NCBI GenBank assembly: GCA_012295275.1
Contig: CM022667.1
Coordinates: 3,842,001-3,884,500, forward strand
DNA from: Chrysomallon squamiferum
Taxonomy: Eukaryota > Mollusca > Gastropoda > Neomphalida > Peltospiridae
Direction: 5' to 3'
DNA: 42,500 nucleotides
Position 1 is the stretch's first letter. Each line of letters begins with the position of its first letter. This document shows positions 1 to 11,079 of the stretch, piece by piece. The notes beneath the pieces are model-generated. The model did no database searches and had not been told where the DNA came from. It saw only the letters and a program-made list of their open reading frames with translations. The translations under genes were made by a program, and so were the position numbers.

Positions 1-92
1 ATCTTCTAATATTATTTAGTTATTATATTGTTATTTTATTTTGTTTATTTATTGGATTTTTCCTGTCTTGTTTGTGGTATTTATTATTTTTA

Positions 93-102
93 ATTATTAT
101 TA

Positions 103-158
<56 letters not shown>
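93..158. repeat. (ATT)n microsatellite
   Basis: About 20 units of ATT with one early interruption (TGTT). An open frame across it translates as poly-isoleucine. Confidence 0.95.
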
Positions 159-680
159 TTTGATTATGTTTTGTTTTCAGCCCAAATACAGTCATTTGAT
201 TTATTCATTAACGTAAAAGATATTAAAAGCTTTTTTGGTTATGTATATATATATATATATATATGTATTTATGCATGTTTGTATTTCAGTGTGTGCGTGT
301 CTACTGGTATTTATGTTGTGTTTATGTTAGTGTTATCATTTCTTTTTATAATTATATTCCATTTTTATTTAACCAAAATATTACTATAAAATATTTTTAC
401 ATTATACATGATCAGATGATACAGCTGTTTGCTAATTCCATTCAGTTATAAATGTCATCATTCGTTTGTTTGTTGAATGTGAGAAGCATTCTTTCTTTCT
501 TTCATTCTTTTACTCTGTGTTACACAATTTTTTTTCATTCACTCTATATTTCAAGCATACATTTTTTTTTATTCATGCATTCGTGAATTCATTCATTTAT
601 ATTTATTTCTGTAATATTGTATTCCTTTATTCTGTTACATTAATGTAGCTATGATGAAATGTTATCATTCATTTCTTCTT

Positions 681-725
681 TCATCCATCCATCCATCCAT
701 CCATCCATCCATCCATCCATCCATT
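681..725. repeat. (CCAT)n microsatellite
   Basis: About eleven near-perfect CCAT units flanked on both sides by 'ATTTCTTCTTTC', so the array sits inside a short direct repeat. Confidence 0.95.
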
Positions 726-906
726 CATTTCTTCTTTCACAGTGACACAGTCATCAGCTTTGTATTAATGATGATCAAATGTACTTTGCCCTTCATCATA
801 ATATAAAATATAATCAGACAAATATACATGCATAATTTGTCTCACTTATTCTTGTATGTCATGCAAACTTAGAGACAGACAGATAGACAGACATAGACAA
901 AAATAA

Positions 907-1048
907 CATTATTATTATCATTATCATTATCATAATCAACATCATCGTAACTCTTTATCAGCAGCATCACTATTATTATTATTATAATTATCATCATCAT
1001 CATCACTGTTGTTATTGTTATTATTTTCTGTTATCGTTATCATCATCA

Positions 1049-1098
<50 letters not shown>

Positions 1099-1126
1099 TT
1101 TATTTTTATTTTTATTTTTATTATTA
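907..1126. repeat. Compound ATT/ATC/TTTTTA repeat
   Basis: Interrupted ATT and ATC triplets, a clean ATT run at about 1051-1097, then TTTTTA units. The minus-strand frame is Asp/Asn/Ile homopolymer. Confidence 0.9.
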
Positions 1127-1690
1127 CTGTTGTGACAAACAAAACAGGTACTTGAACAACAGAATGTTTAGCTGTTTTGTTGTGGTTTCATAACAGAAAT
1201 ACTAATGATATAAAACAGATGTTTGGTTAATAACTGTGGTATTGTACACATAGGATATATCTACATACATTATATGTGAATAATATAGTATCTAATTACT
1301 ACAGATAATATGCTTTTGTCACTGCAAACTGTTACTTATAACAGCTGTTTTAAATATACATAGTAATATACGTAAAGACACACACATACACCCACCCACA
1401 CACATAGACACATATATACTTTTTTTTCGCTAGTTGACACATAAAGTACTCTCTGTCACACTCTGTCTTTAACTGATTAGCAGCTAGAGTTCTTTTATAG
1501 ATTTACTCACAGATAAATCAGTATGTAACAACAACTGTGACAGACTGATGTGTGCATCAATGGAGGGTGACCCAGTGATAAAATAATCTTTGCGGCCAAC
1601 ATTCTGCATTTACTAAAATACACACTTGAATACAAACATCTGTGAACATCTTCGCTTACATAAAACTATGCATGTGTACATGTGTCCCTG

Positions 1691-1693
<3 letters not shown>

Positions 1694-1736
<43 letters not shown>
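1694..1736. repeat. (AC)n microsatellite
   Basis: Uninterrupted AC run of about 21 units within a CA-rich region. Confidence 0.95.
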
Positions 1737-1741
<5 letters not shown>

Positions 1742-2100
1742 GCTCAAACATATGCATACTTTGTCTCATCTGTTTTTGTGCATCTAAATATTCAAATATG
1801 CAAACATACACAAGACAGACAGACAGACACACCAAACAATAATGGACACTAACTGGTTTTAATATAGCCATATTCAGTAAGAGAGAAGTAAAAGTGTATC
1901 TTCTGCATACTCATTTAACATACTTACATCATCATCTGTGGGTGTAAGCAAATTTCAAACTGTAAAATGTTTTATAATACACAATTTCTAATAATAATGT
2001 CACATTTACAAAACATTTTTATCTCTGTTATGGGGTTTTCTGAATTATCTCTTTTTCTTTTTTTTTATATTTCTTATTTTTACATCTTTTATTAAATAAT

Positions 2101-2123
2101 TTATTATTATTATTAATGTTATT

Positions 2124-2154
<31 letters not shown>

Positions 2155-2167
2155 TTGTTATTGTTAC

Positions 2168-2201
<34 letters not shown>

Positions 2202-2262
2202 GTTTTTATTATTACTATTATTATTATTACTTTATTATTATTATTACTATTATTATTATTAC

Positions 2263-2328
<66 letters not shown>

Positions 2329-2329
2329 T
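2101..2329. repeat. Long (ATT)n array
   Basis: About 230 nt of ATT with GTT, ACT and TTT interruptions; the last 60 nt are pure. The 117-codon frame over it is Leu/Tyr/Ile homopolymer and not a gene. Confidence 0.95.
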
Positions 2330-2530
2330 ATATCTGGTTCTCATTTATCATGATTTATTTATTATATTTCCAAAATTTAAATGTCACATTATTTTATCAT
2401 GACAATTATACTAAGCTACTAATTTGTCTTTTCCACATTTTTTTTTTAAACCCTAACAAAAATTACTGACCAAGTGAGGGCAAAAAGGCTTATGGGGAGA
2501 TCATTCTAAATCATAACCATTTTTCTTTTC

Positions 2531-2553
2531 TTTTTTTTTTTTTTTTTTTTTTT
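2531..2553. repeat. Poly-T run
   Basis: Twenty-three T residues after TTTTC units. A similar run lies at about 2863-2886. Confidence 0.9.
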
Positions 2554-3148
2554 CTAAAACAGCCAACAGTTTAAAACCTATACATTATCAGCAAGGACAA
2601 ATTTTTTTCCCCTGATAATGATTACTAATTTCTTATCTGTCCAACACACACCTGCTTTTCAACTGCACTGAGGGTTGTTTTAATCCACACACACCCATAA
2701 ATTAACAGATTTACTTTAGAATTTGCTTTTTAATTCCCGGCTAGTGAGCACCTTCTGTCACACTGAATGTAGAAAATGTTAAGAACCTTTTATCATGGCT
2801 GACCATGTGTTTGTGATTCTTCGTATTACTTTCTAATCAACTAATGTCAGTTTAGCCAAACCATTTTTTTTTTTTTTTTTTTTTTTAATTAGTGGGCCTA
2901 TGATAATTTTGGTTTCAAAGGTTAATTCTTTCCATATTGGAGGCATTTGTTAGAAAAGATTGTAATATTATGGTTTCAGACAAATAGTTGTTAAGAGTCA
3001 GACGTATTTCACAATGGGTGTAGTTGGTAAATTTTGTCCTTGTACTGAAAAGATAATATTATTTCACTTATTAATAATGAAGGAAAAAAAATTAAATTTT
3101 TAAAATTATTATTATTGTTGTTGTGTTGTTGTTATTATCATTCTAATT

Positions 3149-3152
3149 TATT

Positions 3153-3185
<33 letters not shown>
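3149..3185. repeat. (ATT)n microsatellite
   Basis: About eleven units with one AGT interruption. Confidence 0.9.
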
Positions 3186-3454
3186 TATGATTTAACAATA
3201 TATGAAGTTATATATAAGTACTGACTTGAAAGATATCCTTTTAATATGACACATTATTGTGTAATAAATAAAACTGATAAATGCTGCCTTTTGCTTGATA
3301 GTTATCATGTTTTTAGTGGGTAATTATTTTTGTGTGTGCATGTGTTTTGTGTGTGTTTTAATTTATTACTATTATATTACTTTTAATTGTAAATAAAATT
3401 AACCACTGACACAACATACATGTTTTACAAACATTTACTGCTGTCTTGCATTTC

Positions 3455-3537
3455 AACATTCACGATCAAAGTCATTCTGATGTTTGTTATCAGTTGTTGG
3501 TATATTGAGGTTTATCTTTATTTATAATTTTTTTTAA

Positions 3538-3595
<58 letters not shown>

Positions 3596-3765
3596 GTATT
3601 TTTTTGTAGTGTAGGTTTTATATTTTAATCAAAGTTTATTTGAAGGAAAGCCTTAATTTCTCAGTAAACTGTTAATTTTTAGTGAAGTTCATGTATGCCT
3701 TTCATGATCAAAATCATTCTGAGATTTATTATCAGCTGATGCTATATTGAGGTTTATCTTATTTG
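3455..3765. repeat. Diverged direct repeat around an ATT array
   Basis: The phrase 'TCA..ATCAAAGTCATTCTGATGTTTGTTATCAG' at 3460-3492 recurs as 'TCATGATCAAAATCATTCTGAGATTTATTATCAG' at 3702-3735. Each is followed by 'TATTGAGGTTTATCTT'. A third weak copy is at about 3845-3885. Spacing is about 240 then 150 nt. Confidence 0.7.
3540..3595. repeat. (ATT)n microsatellite
   Basis: About eighteen uninterrupted units. The flanks at 3410-3520 and 3690-3760 are diverged copies of each other (see the direct-repeat entry). Confidence 0.95.
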
Positions 3766-3945
3766 TGGTATTTTATATTTTAAAGTTTTTTTTAAAAAGA
3801 ATTCATTTCTCAATATCTATTAATTTTCTGAAAAAAAGTCATGTATTATTTCATTATCAAAATTATTATATTTGTTATCACAAGATGATTAATGTTTTCT
3901 TATATGTTATTTTTAAATTTATGTTATTTTTTTTTGTCATTTTAG

Positions 3946-3992
3946 TTTCACAAAAGAGATAGAGAACAAAACATCAGCATTGCCATTTTAAA
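3946..3992 (+). CDS. Possible 47-nt microexon
   Basis: The acceptor is a strong T-run ending CATTTTAG at 3945 and the donor is AAA/GTAAGT at 3993, close to consensus. Of the three frames only one is open, reading FHKRDREQNISIAIL plus two leftover bases. The segment is less repetitive than the flanks. In such AT-rich DNA, acceptor and donor look-alikes are common, so chance is a real alternative. The leftover phase (two bases) does not fit exon 40452 directly, so at least one more exon would be needed between them if both belong to one gene. No family is recognised. Confidence 0.3.
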
Positions 3993-4217
3993 GTAAGTTT
4001 TTTAGTTTTTGGTGTTATCTTCTGTCACTAGAATGAATTTTGCTGGTTTTTATTTCAAATTATTATTTTTTTAATTGTTTGTTTAGTTTTTATTGTATAT
4101 TAGTATACTTTCTTAAAATTCCTATTCATCTTATTTTTTTTTTTTTTTTAATTATTTGGTTTATTAACTTATCGATTGAATTTTTCTTTATAATTTATTT
4201 TATATTTTGATCTGAAC

Positions 4218-4396
4218 GTTATTTATTTATTATTGTATTATTTTTGTTTATTTTATTTTTATTTATTTAAATTTTGTTTTATTTATTTCTTTATTTATTT
4301 TTTTATTTTTATTTATTTATTTATTTATTTTTTCATTTTTCTTTTTATTTATTTATTTCTTTATTTTTTTTTTTTTTTATTTATTTATTTATTTTA
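4218..4396. repeat. TTTA-rich tract
   Basis: Interrupted ATTT/TTTA units and T-runs over about 180 nt. Confidence 0.9.
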
Positions 4397-4689
4397 GTAC
4401 TTATATTATATTATTTTGTCTATTGATTGATTTTATTTAATACTATTCATTTAATTTTTAATGATTTACTTTTCACACACACACACACGCACGCACACAG
4501 ATACATAAAAATTAGCAAGAAAAACCGAGGCATGCATCCATAAACATGTTTTCCCCTACATTTTTCAAACACTGATATTTACAAAAACAAACTGTCGCCC
4601 TATAAAAATAAAGCTTTATTCCACATGTTTACAATTTAACTACACAACATAAACTCAAGATGTTTCCAGGAGTTGTGAAGCTAATTATA

Positions 4690-4840
4690 AATATAAATGT
4701 TAGCCAGCTGCGTCACCCAAGTGTCATGTGACATATGATCTTGACACCAGCTTCACTCACAACATTGGCATTATGCCATCAAGGTTAACATTGCTCAGTT
4801 GTCCATCTGGCGCTAATCGATTGCATTGTTAATCGAAGTT
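4690..4840. promoter_or_regulatory. Candidate non-coding regulatory block
   Basis: Complex, non-repetitive sequence in repeat-rich surroundings. It holds TAATCGAT at 4814 and TAATCGA at 4830, both homeodomain-like cores, plus CAGCTG at about 4705 and a CATGTGAC element. No frame looks coding. Assignment as an enhancer is inference from composition and motif clustering only. Confidence 0.25.
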
Positions 4841-5378
4841 TTAATTTTTGTAGATTAAAAAATAATAATAAAAAATTTAAAGTATTATTTTGTAGGTTTA
4901 GTTAATTTAACGGAAAACATTTCTCTGTAGATGTTCTGTAATAATTTGGTTATTTTGAAGTAAATTTTTTTTGTCATCATTGTTATTTTGTCATGGTTAC
5001 AGTAGTTGTCGTTATTGTTATCATTCTTATTGTTAATATTATTTCTATTTATTATAATTTATAAATAGTTAGTGTTTTATTTAAATATTTAGTTTTTATT
5101 TAAATAATAAAATATAATAAATTATTTTCTCCATTTTACATTATATACAGTCTCCATTTATATGGAAAATTGAAATAACAGATTTCAATATTATTTCTAT
5201 TTATATGGGAAGGTGAGAGTCAGTTTGTACATATATATACATATATTTATTTTAATTATTTAATTATTTATTTGTTTATGTTTAAATAGAAAACTAAAGT
5301 TTGTATAAAAAATATTCATGTTGCAGAAAAAAATGATTTTATGATCAGTGAAAATGTTAAAATACTTTCTTTATATAT

Positions 5379-5882
5379 CTGTGGTACCTTGACTCACGAG
5401 TGCCCCAACTTACGAGTTTTTTGAGTTACGAGCACTTGCTCAGTTTTGATATTTTGCTTTGAGTTGCAAGCAAAAATCCAAGTTATGAGTGACTTTCAGA
5501 CATGCCACTGCTAGTTGGCACAACGAACAACATAATATCTGGCCAGCATCCCGCATCTCACTCATGGTTACCTTGCTGTGGAAGCATCTCTTGTGTTGTG
5601 CTTGCATTTTGTGCAGTATTTTGCCAAATTTCTTTTTTCTAACTATGGATCCTAAGAAAGTGAGTGCAAAGGACAGTGTGCAGAAGAAGAAGTAGATGAT
5701 GTCCATTAAATTAAAGCATGAAATCATAGAAAAACATGAACAAGGTGTGCATGGCTAGGCAGTACAATGGATTAATAGTATTTCAATTAATTTCATTTGG
5801 GAAAATTGATTTGATATATCAGCAAATTGAGATCTGAGCTCTGTCACTAAATGAATTAAACTCGTAAGTCAATGTACCACTG
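5379..5882 (+). mobile_element. Internally deleted Tigger-like (pogo) DNA transposon
   Basis: The left end reads C(T)GTGGTACCTTGACTCACGAG. The right end, reverse complemented, reads CAGTGGTACATTGACTTACGAG, so the termini are imperfect inverted repeats. TA dinucleotides lie at both edges, as expected for TA target duplication in the Tc1/mariner-pogo group. These ends and the nearby repeats of the form 'GAGTTACGAGC' match the known style of Tigger elements. The element is about 0.5 kb, whereas full Tigger elements are over 2 kb, so most of the transposase is missing. It keeps a broken transposase start at 5645-5768. A long AT microsatellite abuts the right end. Confidence 0.8.
5645..5768 (+). 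pseudogene. Tigger-type transposase N-terminus remnant
   Basis: The frame begins MDPKKVSAKDSVQKKK. It then has a TAG at 5693 and resumes in the same frame with MMSIKLKHEIIEKHEQGVHG before a second TAG at 5756. Shifting frame at about 5754 gives ARQYN. This order (basic start, KxEIIEKHExG, then LARQYN) is the beginning of the pogo/Tigger CENP-B-type DNA-binding helix-turn-helix. One internal stop, one frameshift with a few residues lost, and absence of the DDE catalytic core show that it is dead. After ARQYN the sequence passes straight into the 3' terminal region. Confidence 0.75.
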
Positions 5883-5902
5883 TATATATATATATATATA
5901 TA
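5883..5902. repeat. (TA)n microsatellite at transposon edge
   Basis: Ten TA units directly after the Tigger-like right end; possibly expanded from the TA target site. Confidence 0.85.
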
Positions 5903-6535
5903 TTAATTAAAATGTGGTAGCTTATTTGTATATTGTTCATATTTATATAGAAAAAGAAAGTTTTTCAGATGTGAATATTTTTCATGTTGCAGAAAAAGAT
6001 ACTAGTTTTTTACTCAGTGAAAATGTTCTACCTATTTGTTATATCATATCAGAAACAGCAAAAAGAACTGTTAATGGTTTTGCAAGTTCCATGTGGTATA
6101 TTTAATGTGATACTGATTTCTTTGTTAGACATATTTCACAACAAAACATGACAGTACATACCGGATAATGTAGTGTTCATAGAAAAACCACTGATGATAC
6201 ATTTACTTTTATCATTTATCTTTTTCTTTTCTTTGTTAAATTTCTTTCTTTATTTATTTATTTATATAACATTGTTAAAGTTGTTATTTAAAAGATTTAT
6301 TCTATGCAGTCTATTAGTCTATATATAAAAATATATATTAAGTCAGATGCTCTTAACAGAAAGGTGGAAACAACATGTGTCACAGATTTCTAATCAACAA
6401 GTTTGTTAAACTGTGTCACTGCTGACTCATTTCCAAAAGTTCATAATATATAGATTACAAAATAAAACACAGGAATTTCTGAGTAAACAGCCTCTGTTTA
6501 CAGACATAAGTACACATATACTCACAGAGAAATAC
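5903..6535. other. Non-coding, no gene seen
   Basis: AT-rich unique sequence. The start 'AAAATGTGGTAGC..GCAGAAAAAGATA' resembles 5285-5360 ('AAGTTTGTATAAAAAATATTCATGTTGCAGAAAAAAATG'), a diverged direct repeat flanking the Tigger remnant. No supported exon. Confidence 0.6.
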
Positions 6536-7075
6536 ACACAGACACACAAACACACATTGACAGATACAAAAGAACAATGCATCCCCCATACACTAAACAT
6601 ATATAAAGTGTATAAAACATACAGAACTAGATTAAAATTTGAAATCAAAACATACATATACTACTGTAAACAAAAACACACTAAGTACATAAACACATAT
6701 CCATAATCCCAAAGTTACTAGACATAGATACACAGATATAGAATACACAGCTAGACACAGATGTACACCCACAAAAAATAACACAGATACATACAAACAC
6801 AAAATCTCAGATATACAAAAGCACAAAATACATTGACATAAACACAAAATACACAGATACACTGACGTAACAGATACACACACAAACACAAAATACAATG
6901 ATACACACAAACACAAAATCACAGGTATAAACAAACACAAACACACAGATATAAACACAAAATAAACAGATAAACACAAACACAAAATTAACAGATACAC
7001 AAAATACACAGACACACACAAATAAAAAACACACCATACTTACAAACATAAAATACACAGACACACACAAACAAC
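6536..7075. repeat. Degenerate CA-rich tandem repeat
   Basis: Irregular units such as 'ACACAAAATACACAGATA' repeat over about 540 nt on the + strand. The opposite strand gives Cys/Val/Leu/Phe-rich frames up to 129 codons that are artefacts of the repeat. Confidence 0.85.
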
Positions 7076-7436
7076 AAAATATCTGTTTTTTGTCAGTTAG
7101 ACACTTCTCAAATCCCCTGGGTCAGGATGCAAAATGGCTGCATGATAAACTTTTGAGTGCCAGTAGATAATTTGCTTGATAATGTTCATGGGTTGAAAAA
7201 GATTGGTGATCCTTAAAGTTTCAAGACAGGAAAGAAATTTTACTTTTAACTGAAAAGATTTGCTGAATTTTTCTATTAACATGTATGTAGGAAATAGATC
7301 TACATGGTATTTTAAAATAAACTATTAAAATTGTTAAAAATTGGTTGTAATGTTAATTGTTATCATTACCTAGTTCTGACATTGATTTATACTAATATAA
7401 TTCTGACAGTGATGCACAGAGATGCATAATAAACAA

Positions 7437-7640
7437 TATTATAATATTGAGTTCTATGTAGAAGTACAGCATTAACACAATTCTGATATAGAATTACTGT
7501 ATTAAATTTTTGATATAGAATTACTGTATTAAATTTTTGATATAAATGTTCTGTATTAAAATTCTGATATAAATATACTGTATTAAAATTCTGATATAAC
7601 CATACAGTATTAACATTCTGATTTGTTAATGGTCTTATTG
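7437..7640. repeat. About 30-bp AT-rich minisatellite
   Basis: Units of the form 'TTCTGATATAAATATACTGTATTAAAA', at least six copies, decaying toward both ends and traceable to about 7710. Confidence 0.85.
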
Positions 7641-7704
7641 CAGATGTACTATAAGAGTATGATATTAAAATCCTAACATAGGTGTATGGTATTAATGTAT
7701 ATTA

Positions 7705-7870
7705 ACAGGTCGTAAAAAGAAACAGGTGCTATGGCAATCAGCTGTTATCTGCTGTAATTAACTAAATGTAACTGTTAATTGGCTTCATCAGCCTGGCTAT
7801 TGTTAATGATATGGCACCTGTTGTCTACAGGCTGCAGTGATTCCCTGATAAATAAATTTGTCAGGTCCCA
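7705..7870. promoter_or_regulatory. Candidate enhancer-like unique block
   Basis: Unique sequence with clustered binding-site-like motifs: CAGGTG at 7723, CAGCTG at 7739, TAATTAA at 7755 and CACCTG at 7815 (E-boxes and a homeodomain core). AACAGGTGC (7721-7729) and GCACCTGTT (7814-7822) form a perfect 9-bp inverted repeat about 85 nt apart. There is no long frame. Function is inference. Confidence 0.3.
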
Positions 7871-8041
7871 CATTTGAATGTGGGAAAACTTAAACTACTA
7901 AATAAAATGTTTTTGTAATGTCCACGTTGTAGATTTTGTAAAATAAACATTTGTTTTCTTTTTTAAAGTGACTAAGATATATCCATTATTGATGTGATAA
8001 TAGAGGCATCTTAAATATATATTTTCTGTCCAACAGATCAT

Positions 8042-8090
8042 TCATCCATCCATCCATCCATCCATCCATCCATCCATCCATCTATCCATC
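8042..8090. repeat. (CCAT)n microsatellite
   Basis: About ten CCAT units ending in CTAT and CTCT variants. Confidence 0.95.
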
Positions 8091-8194
8091 TCTCCACCTA
8101 ATTAACCAATCCTTTATATCCGTTATTGGGTTTTCAGTGAGTTACAGATTTCCTCAAACTATATTCAGGCATAATTAAAGGCACTCAAGACACT

Positions 8195-8370
8195 GAAATA
8201 GGACATTCACACAATTACACAAATATACACACACAGGACACAGATTATAGGACATTCACACAGGATACAGATGTACTGTTAGACACAGATATAGGACATT
8301 CAAACGGGATACAGATGTAGTGTTAGACACTGATATAGGACATTCAAACAGGACACACATCTAGGACACA
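8195..8370. repeat. 44-bp minisatellite
   Basis: Units start 'ATAGGACATTCA' and continue 'CACAGGATACAGATGTA'. About three and a half copies with a clear 44-bp period. Confidence 0.85.
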
Positions 8371-8399
8371 ACCTGTACTGTCTGACACAAATGAACATA

Positions 8400-8954
8400 T
8401 GAGATTTTTTCTTTGAATATCACGTTTGCCTGAGTGTAGGTTTGCACATATTTATTATGGGAAAACAACAGAAGCTGGACGTATGGACAATTCCCACATC
8501 TAAGAAACTGTGTTATATAATACTGCAGTTGCTATATTTCATATAATTGTTACAGACCACACTAATATACTTTAATTTGTTTTGGCAGTTATAATGGAAA
8601 AAAGCTTGAATACTGCACACTTTCTTTTTATTATAATTATTTAAAAAAAAAAAAAAAATTGTAATAGATTTTTTTTACAGCTCCCTAAATAATTTAGGCT
8701 AGAGCTAGTACTGGGATGTGATCCTCATACATACCAGCTATCAGGCCAGTAGTTTTTCCATAACATCTGTCCAGCTGTAGAGTTTTCTAATTCTGAACTT
8801 TGTAAAGTAATGGAGTTCAGTGTATGTGATGATGCAGTATGTGTGTAATTTGGTGTCTTGTTATCTGTGTGTTATAACAACTGACAGTAGGTGTGACATA
8901 CACACAGAAACACAGACACCTGACCTAGCAAGTAGCAAAATCTGGAATGAAATT
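8400..8954. other. Non-coding unique sequence
   Basis: Unique AT-rich DNA with an A-run at 8642-8657 and a T-run. The patch 8690-8790 is more complex, but no frame or splice pair is convincing. Confidence 0.55.
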
Positions 8955-9395
8955 AAAAATGCTTCTAGGTAAGTTTTAATTTTTATTTAATTTTGATATG
9001 AAATTGTTTATATATATATTATTATCTTTTTTTTTTTTTTTTTTTTTAAATGAACAAATAGTCTAAAGAAATTCTTCATTCTTCCATGTTTTGCTTTATT
9101 TGTTTTTTGCTGTCCAAAAAAAATGAAGGTAATTTTTATTTTTCTATATATATATTATTATTATTATTATTTATTTATTTTTCTTGTGAACAAATGGTCT
9201 AAACAAATTCTTCATTCTTCCATGTTATGCTTTATTTGTTTTTTGCTGTCCAATTAAAAATGCTTCTAGGTAAGTTTTTATTTTTCTATATATATATTAT
9301 TATTATTATTATTTATTTATTTTTCTTGTGAACAAATGGTCTAAACAAATTCTTCATTCTTCCATGTTATGCTTTATTTGTTTTTTGCTGACCAA
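8955..9395. repeat. About 140-bp tandem triplication
   Basis: The phrase 'ATTCTTCATTCTTCCATG' occurs at 9071, 9207 and 9349. Copies two and three are almost identical, while copy one is diverged. Copies one and three carry 'AATGCTTCTAG/GTAAGTTTT', a donor-like site, at 8968 and about 9269. Confidence 0.9.
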
Positions 9396-9720
9396 TCTTA
9401 ACTAATAATGAAGTATAACAGTAAAAGAATACAGTTTTAAAAATATTTGAGACTGCTATGTTTTTTATGAAAAAATAGTCCAAAACAGATTCTGCAGATT
9501 TGCAAGTTGCATTTATTAAACTGCTGTCCAATATTAACTAATAATAACGTATAAAAGGAAAAGAATACAGCTGGAAAAAAACTTTGTTGTAATTTGTTTA
9601 TGCTGTCCAATCTTTACTACTAATAATGTTTAACAACAAAAGAGTACAGTTTAACGATATCTGGGTGTTGCTATGTTTTTGCAGTCCTAGTTTTAGAGAA
9701 CAGATCTATCCGGCATAAAA
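9395..9720. repeat. Decayed continuation of the triplication
   Basis: The phrases 'TGCTGTCCAATCTTAACTAATAATGAAGTATAACAGTAAAAGAATACAG' and variants recur at about 9390, 9525 and 9605 with roughly 100-nt spacing, so the array is older and longer than the clean copies. Confidence 0.65.
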
Positions 9721-10780
9721 TTATTCTAACTGCATTCAGTTCCCTGTTATTAAAAACAGCATAACAAACTAACAAAAAAAAAAAAAAAAAGTATAAATAA
9801 TCCAGATCATGAGAAAAGAAACTTTATCAACACATTAGGTACTCTTTTAGAAGTCCTGGTTTATAACTTGATTAATAGACTGATTTGAGGCATTTTTTTA
9901 ATATATGCATAAACATCTGCTGTGATAGATTTATGTGAACACTGTATATATAAAGTGTTTATCAATATAGAGCTCTTTTTGAAAACAGTTTTCAACCTGG
10001 TGTTATGTAAGTAATTTATTTATGTTATAGTACATCACTTTTTTTATTTTTTTTAATACACTTAGGTTCTTTGGAAAACAAACACGTACATATAAAAAAT
10101 ATATTCATATTTTTAAGGGTTTATTATTCTGATAGAAATAGAAATGATGTACACAGAAATATATATTTTAAACACTTTATATAAAATAGCCACAAAAATA
10201 AATAAATAAATAGAAAATTGTTATTTTCTTTTCTTCTTGTGAAAGACTTTTGTTACTACTATTATTAATATTATTAATATTTAGAAAATGTAAAGATTAT
10301 TTTTTCATAGAAACATATTAAAAATGGTAATATTTTATATTAATTCAAAAAGACAATTAATCATTTAGTTGCTTTAATGAAGATGTTTTTAAATTATTTA
10401 ATATTAATACATTAAAAAAACATTTTTGTTCTGTTTTCTGAAAATACAATTAACTCATAATAAAAGTATCAATCATTAATAAAAAAAATACTTTTTTTTC
10501 TTTCTTAATTTTTTTCTATTATTATTATTATTATTTTTTTTTTTGGCTTGTTTTTAATGAAGATGTTAATATTTACTTTAAAAGTGTAAAACCACTTCAA
10601 TTTTAATATAATTTTTTTTCATTCTATGAGAAATAGCATATTGCTGTATTGATCTATATTAATTGTTTTTGATGATGTTGTCATCATCTCATGTTATTAA
10701 TCATTGGCCATCAAAACTCATTGAGAAATTGTCCACATGTCTGTAATATATGTTCAATTTATTGAATTCTGGTTTTCTTT
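9720..10780. other. AT-rich non-coding
   Basis: Very AT-rich with an A-run at 9774-9790, short ATT runs and no supported frame or exon. Confidence 0.65.
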
Positions 10781-10960
10781 GTGTGTTTGTGTGTGTGTGT
10801 GTTGTGTGTGTGAATATATATGTGTGTGTATGTATTTAGACGTGTATGTTTGTGTATATGTATGCATACATATATATATGTAAATTCACATATGTGTTTA
10901 TATATCTATTTTTATCTATCTATCTATATATTTTAGAAAGAAACATGTATATATATCTTT
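10781..10960. repeat. Mixed GT / TATG / TA repeats
   Basis: Irregular TGTGTG, TATGTATG, TATATA and TCTATCTA units. Confidence 0.85.
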
Positions 10961-11079
10961 CTAAAATTTCATTTGTCTTGAACTTTAATTATTATATTTA
11001 TTATCTGCCATTTCAGTCTGCTTTATTATTTGAAAAACAACAAGCAACTGTCACCTCTGTGTTTACCTAACCTTGAAGA

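Larger units (their letters stand above)
1..3945. other. AT-rich non-coding, microsatellite-rich
   Basis: Mostly ATT arrays, T-runs and short unique pieces. Open frames here are poly-Ile or poly-Leu read-throughs of repeats. Short unique patches at 1500-1620 and 2640-2830 show no splice-bounded frames that I could support. Confidence 0.7.
3993..5378. other. AT-rich non-coding with TTTA repeats
   Basis: Contains a long TTTA-rich stretch, a short CA run at 4475-4500, a block of more complex unique sequence at 4540-4850 and an AT-rich tail. Nothing coding is supported. Confidence 0.6.

Noticed and set aside
5440-5727. 95-codon minus-strand frame
   Set aside because: Antisense to the Tigger-like element, whose transposase remnant is on the + strand.
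6632-7070. Minus-strand frames of 87-129 codons rich in Cys/Val/Leu/Phe that look like membrane proteins
   Set aside because: They come from degenerate CA repeats on the + strand; hydrophobicity is a by-product of TGTGTTTGT codons.
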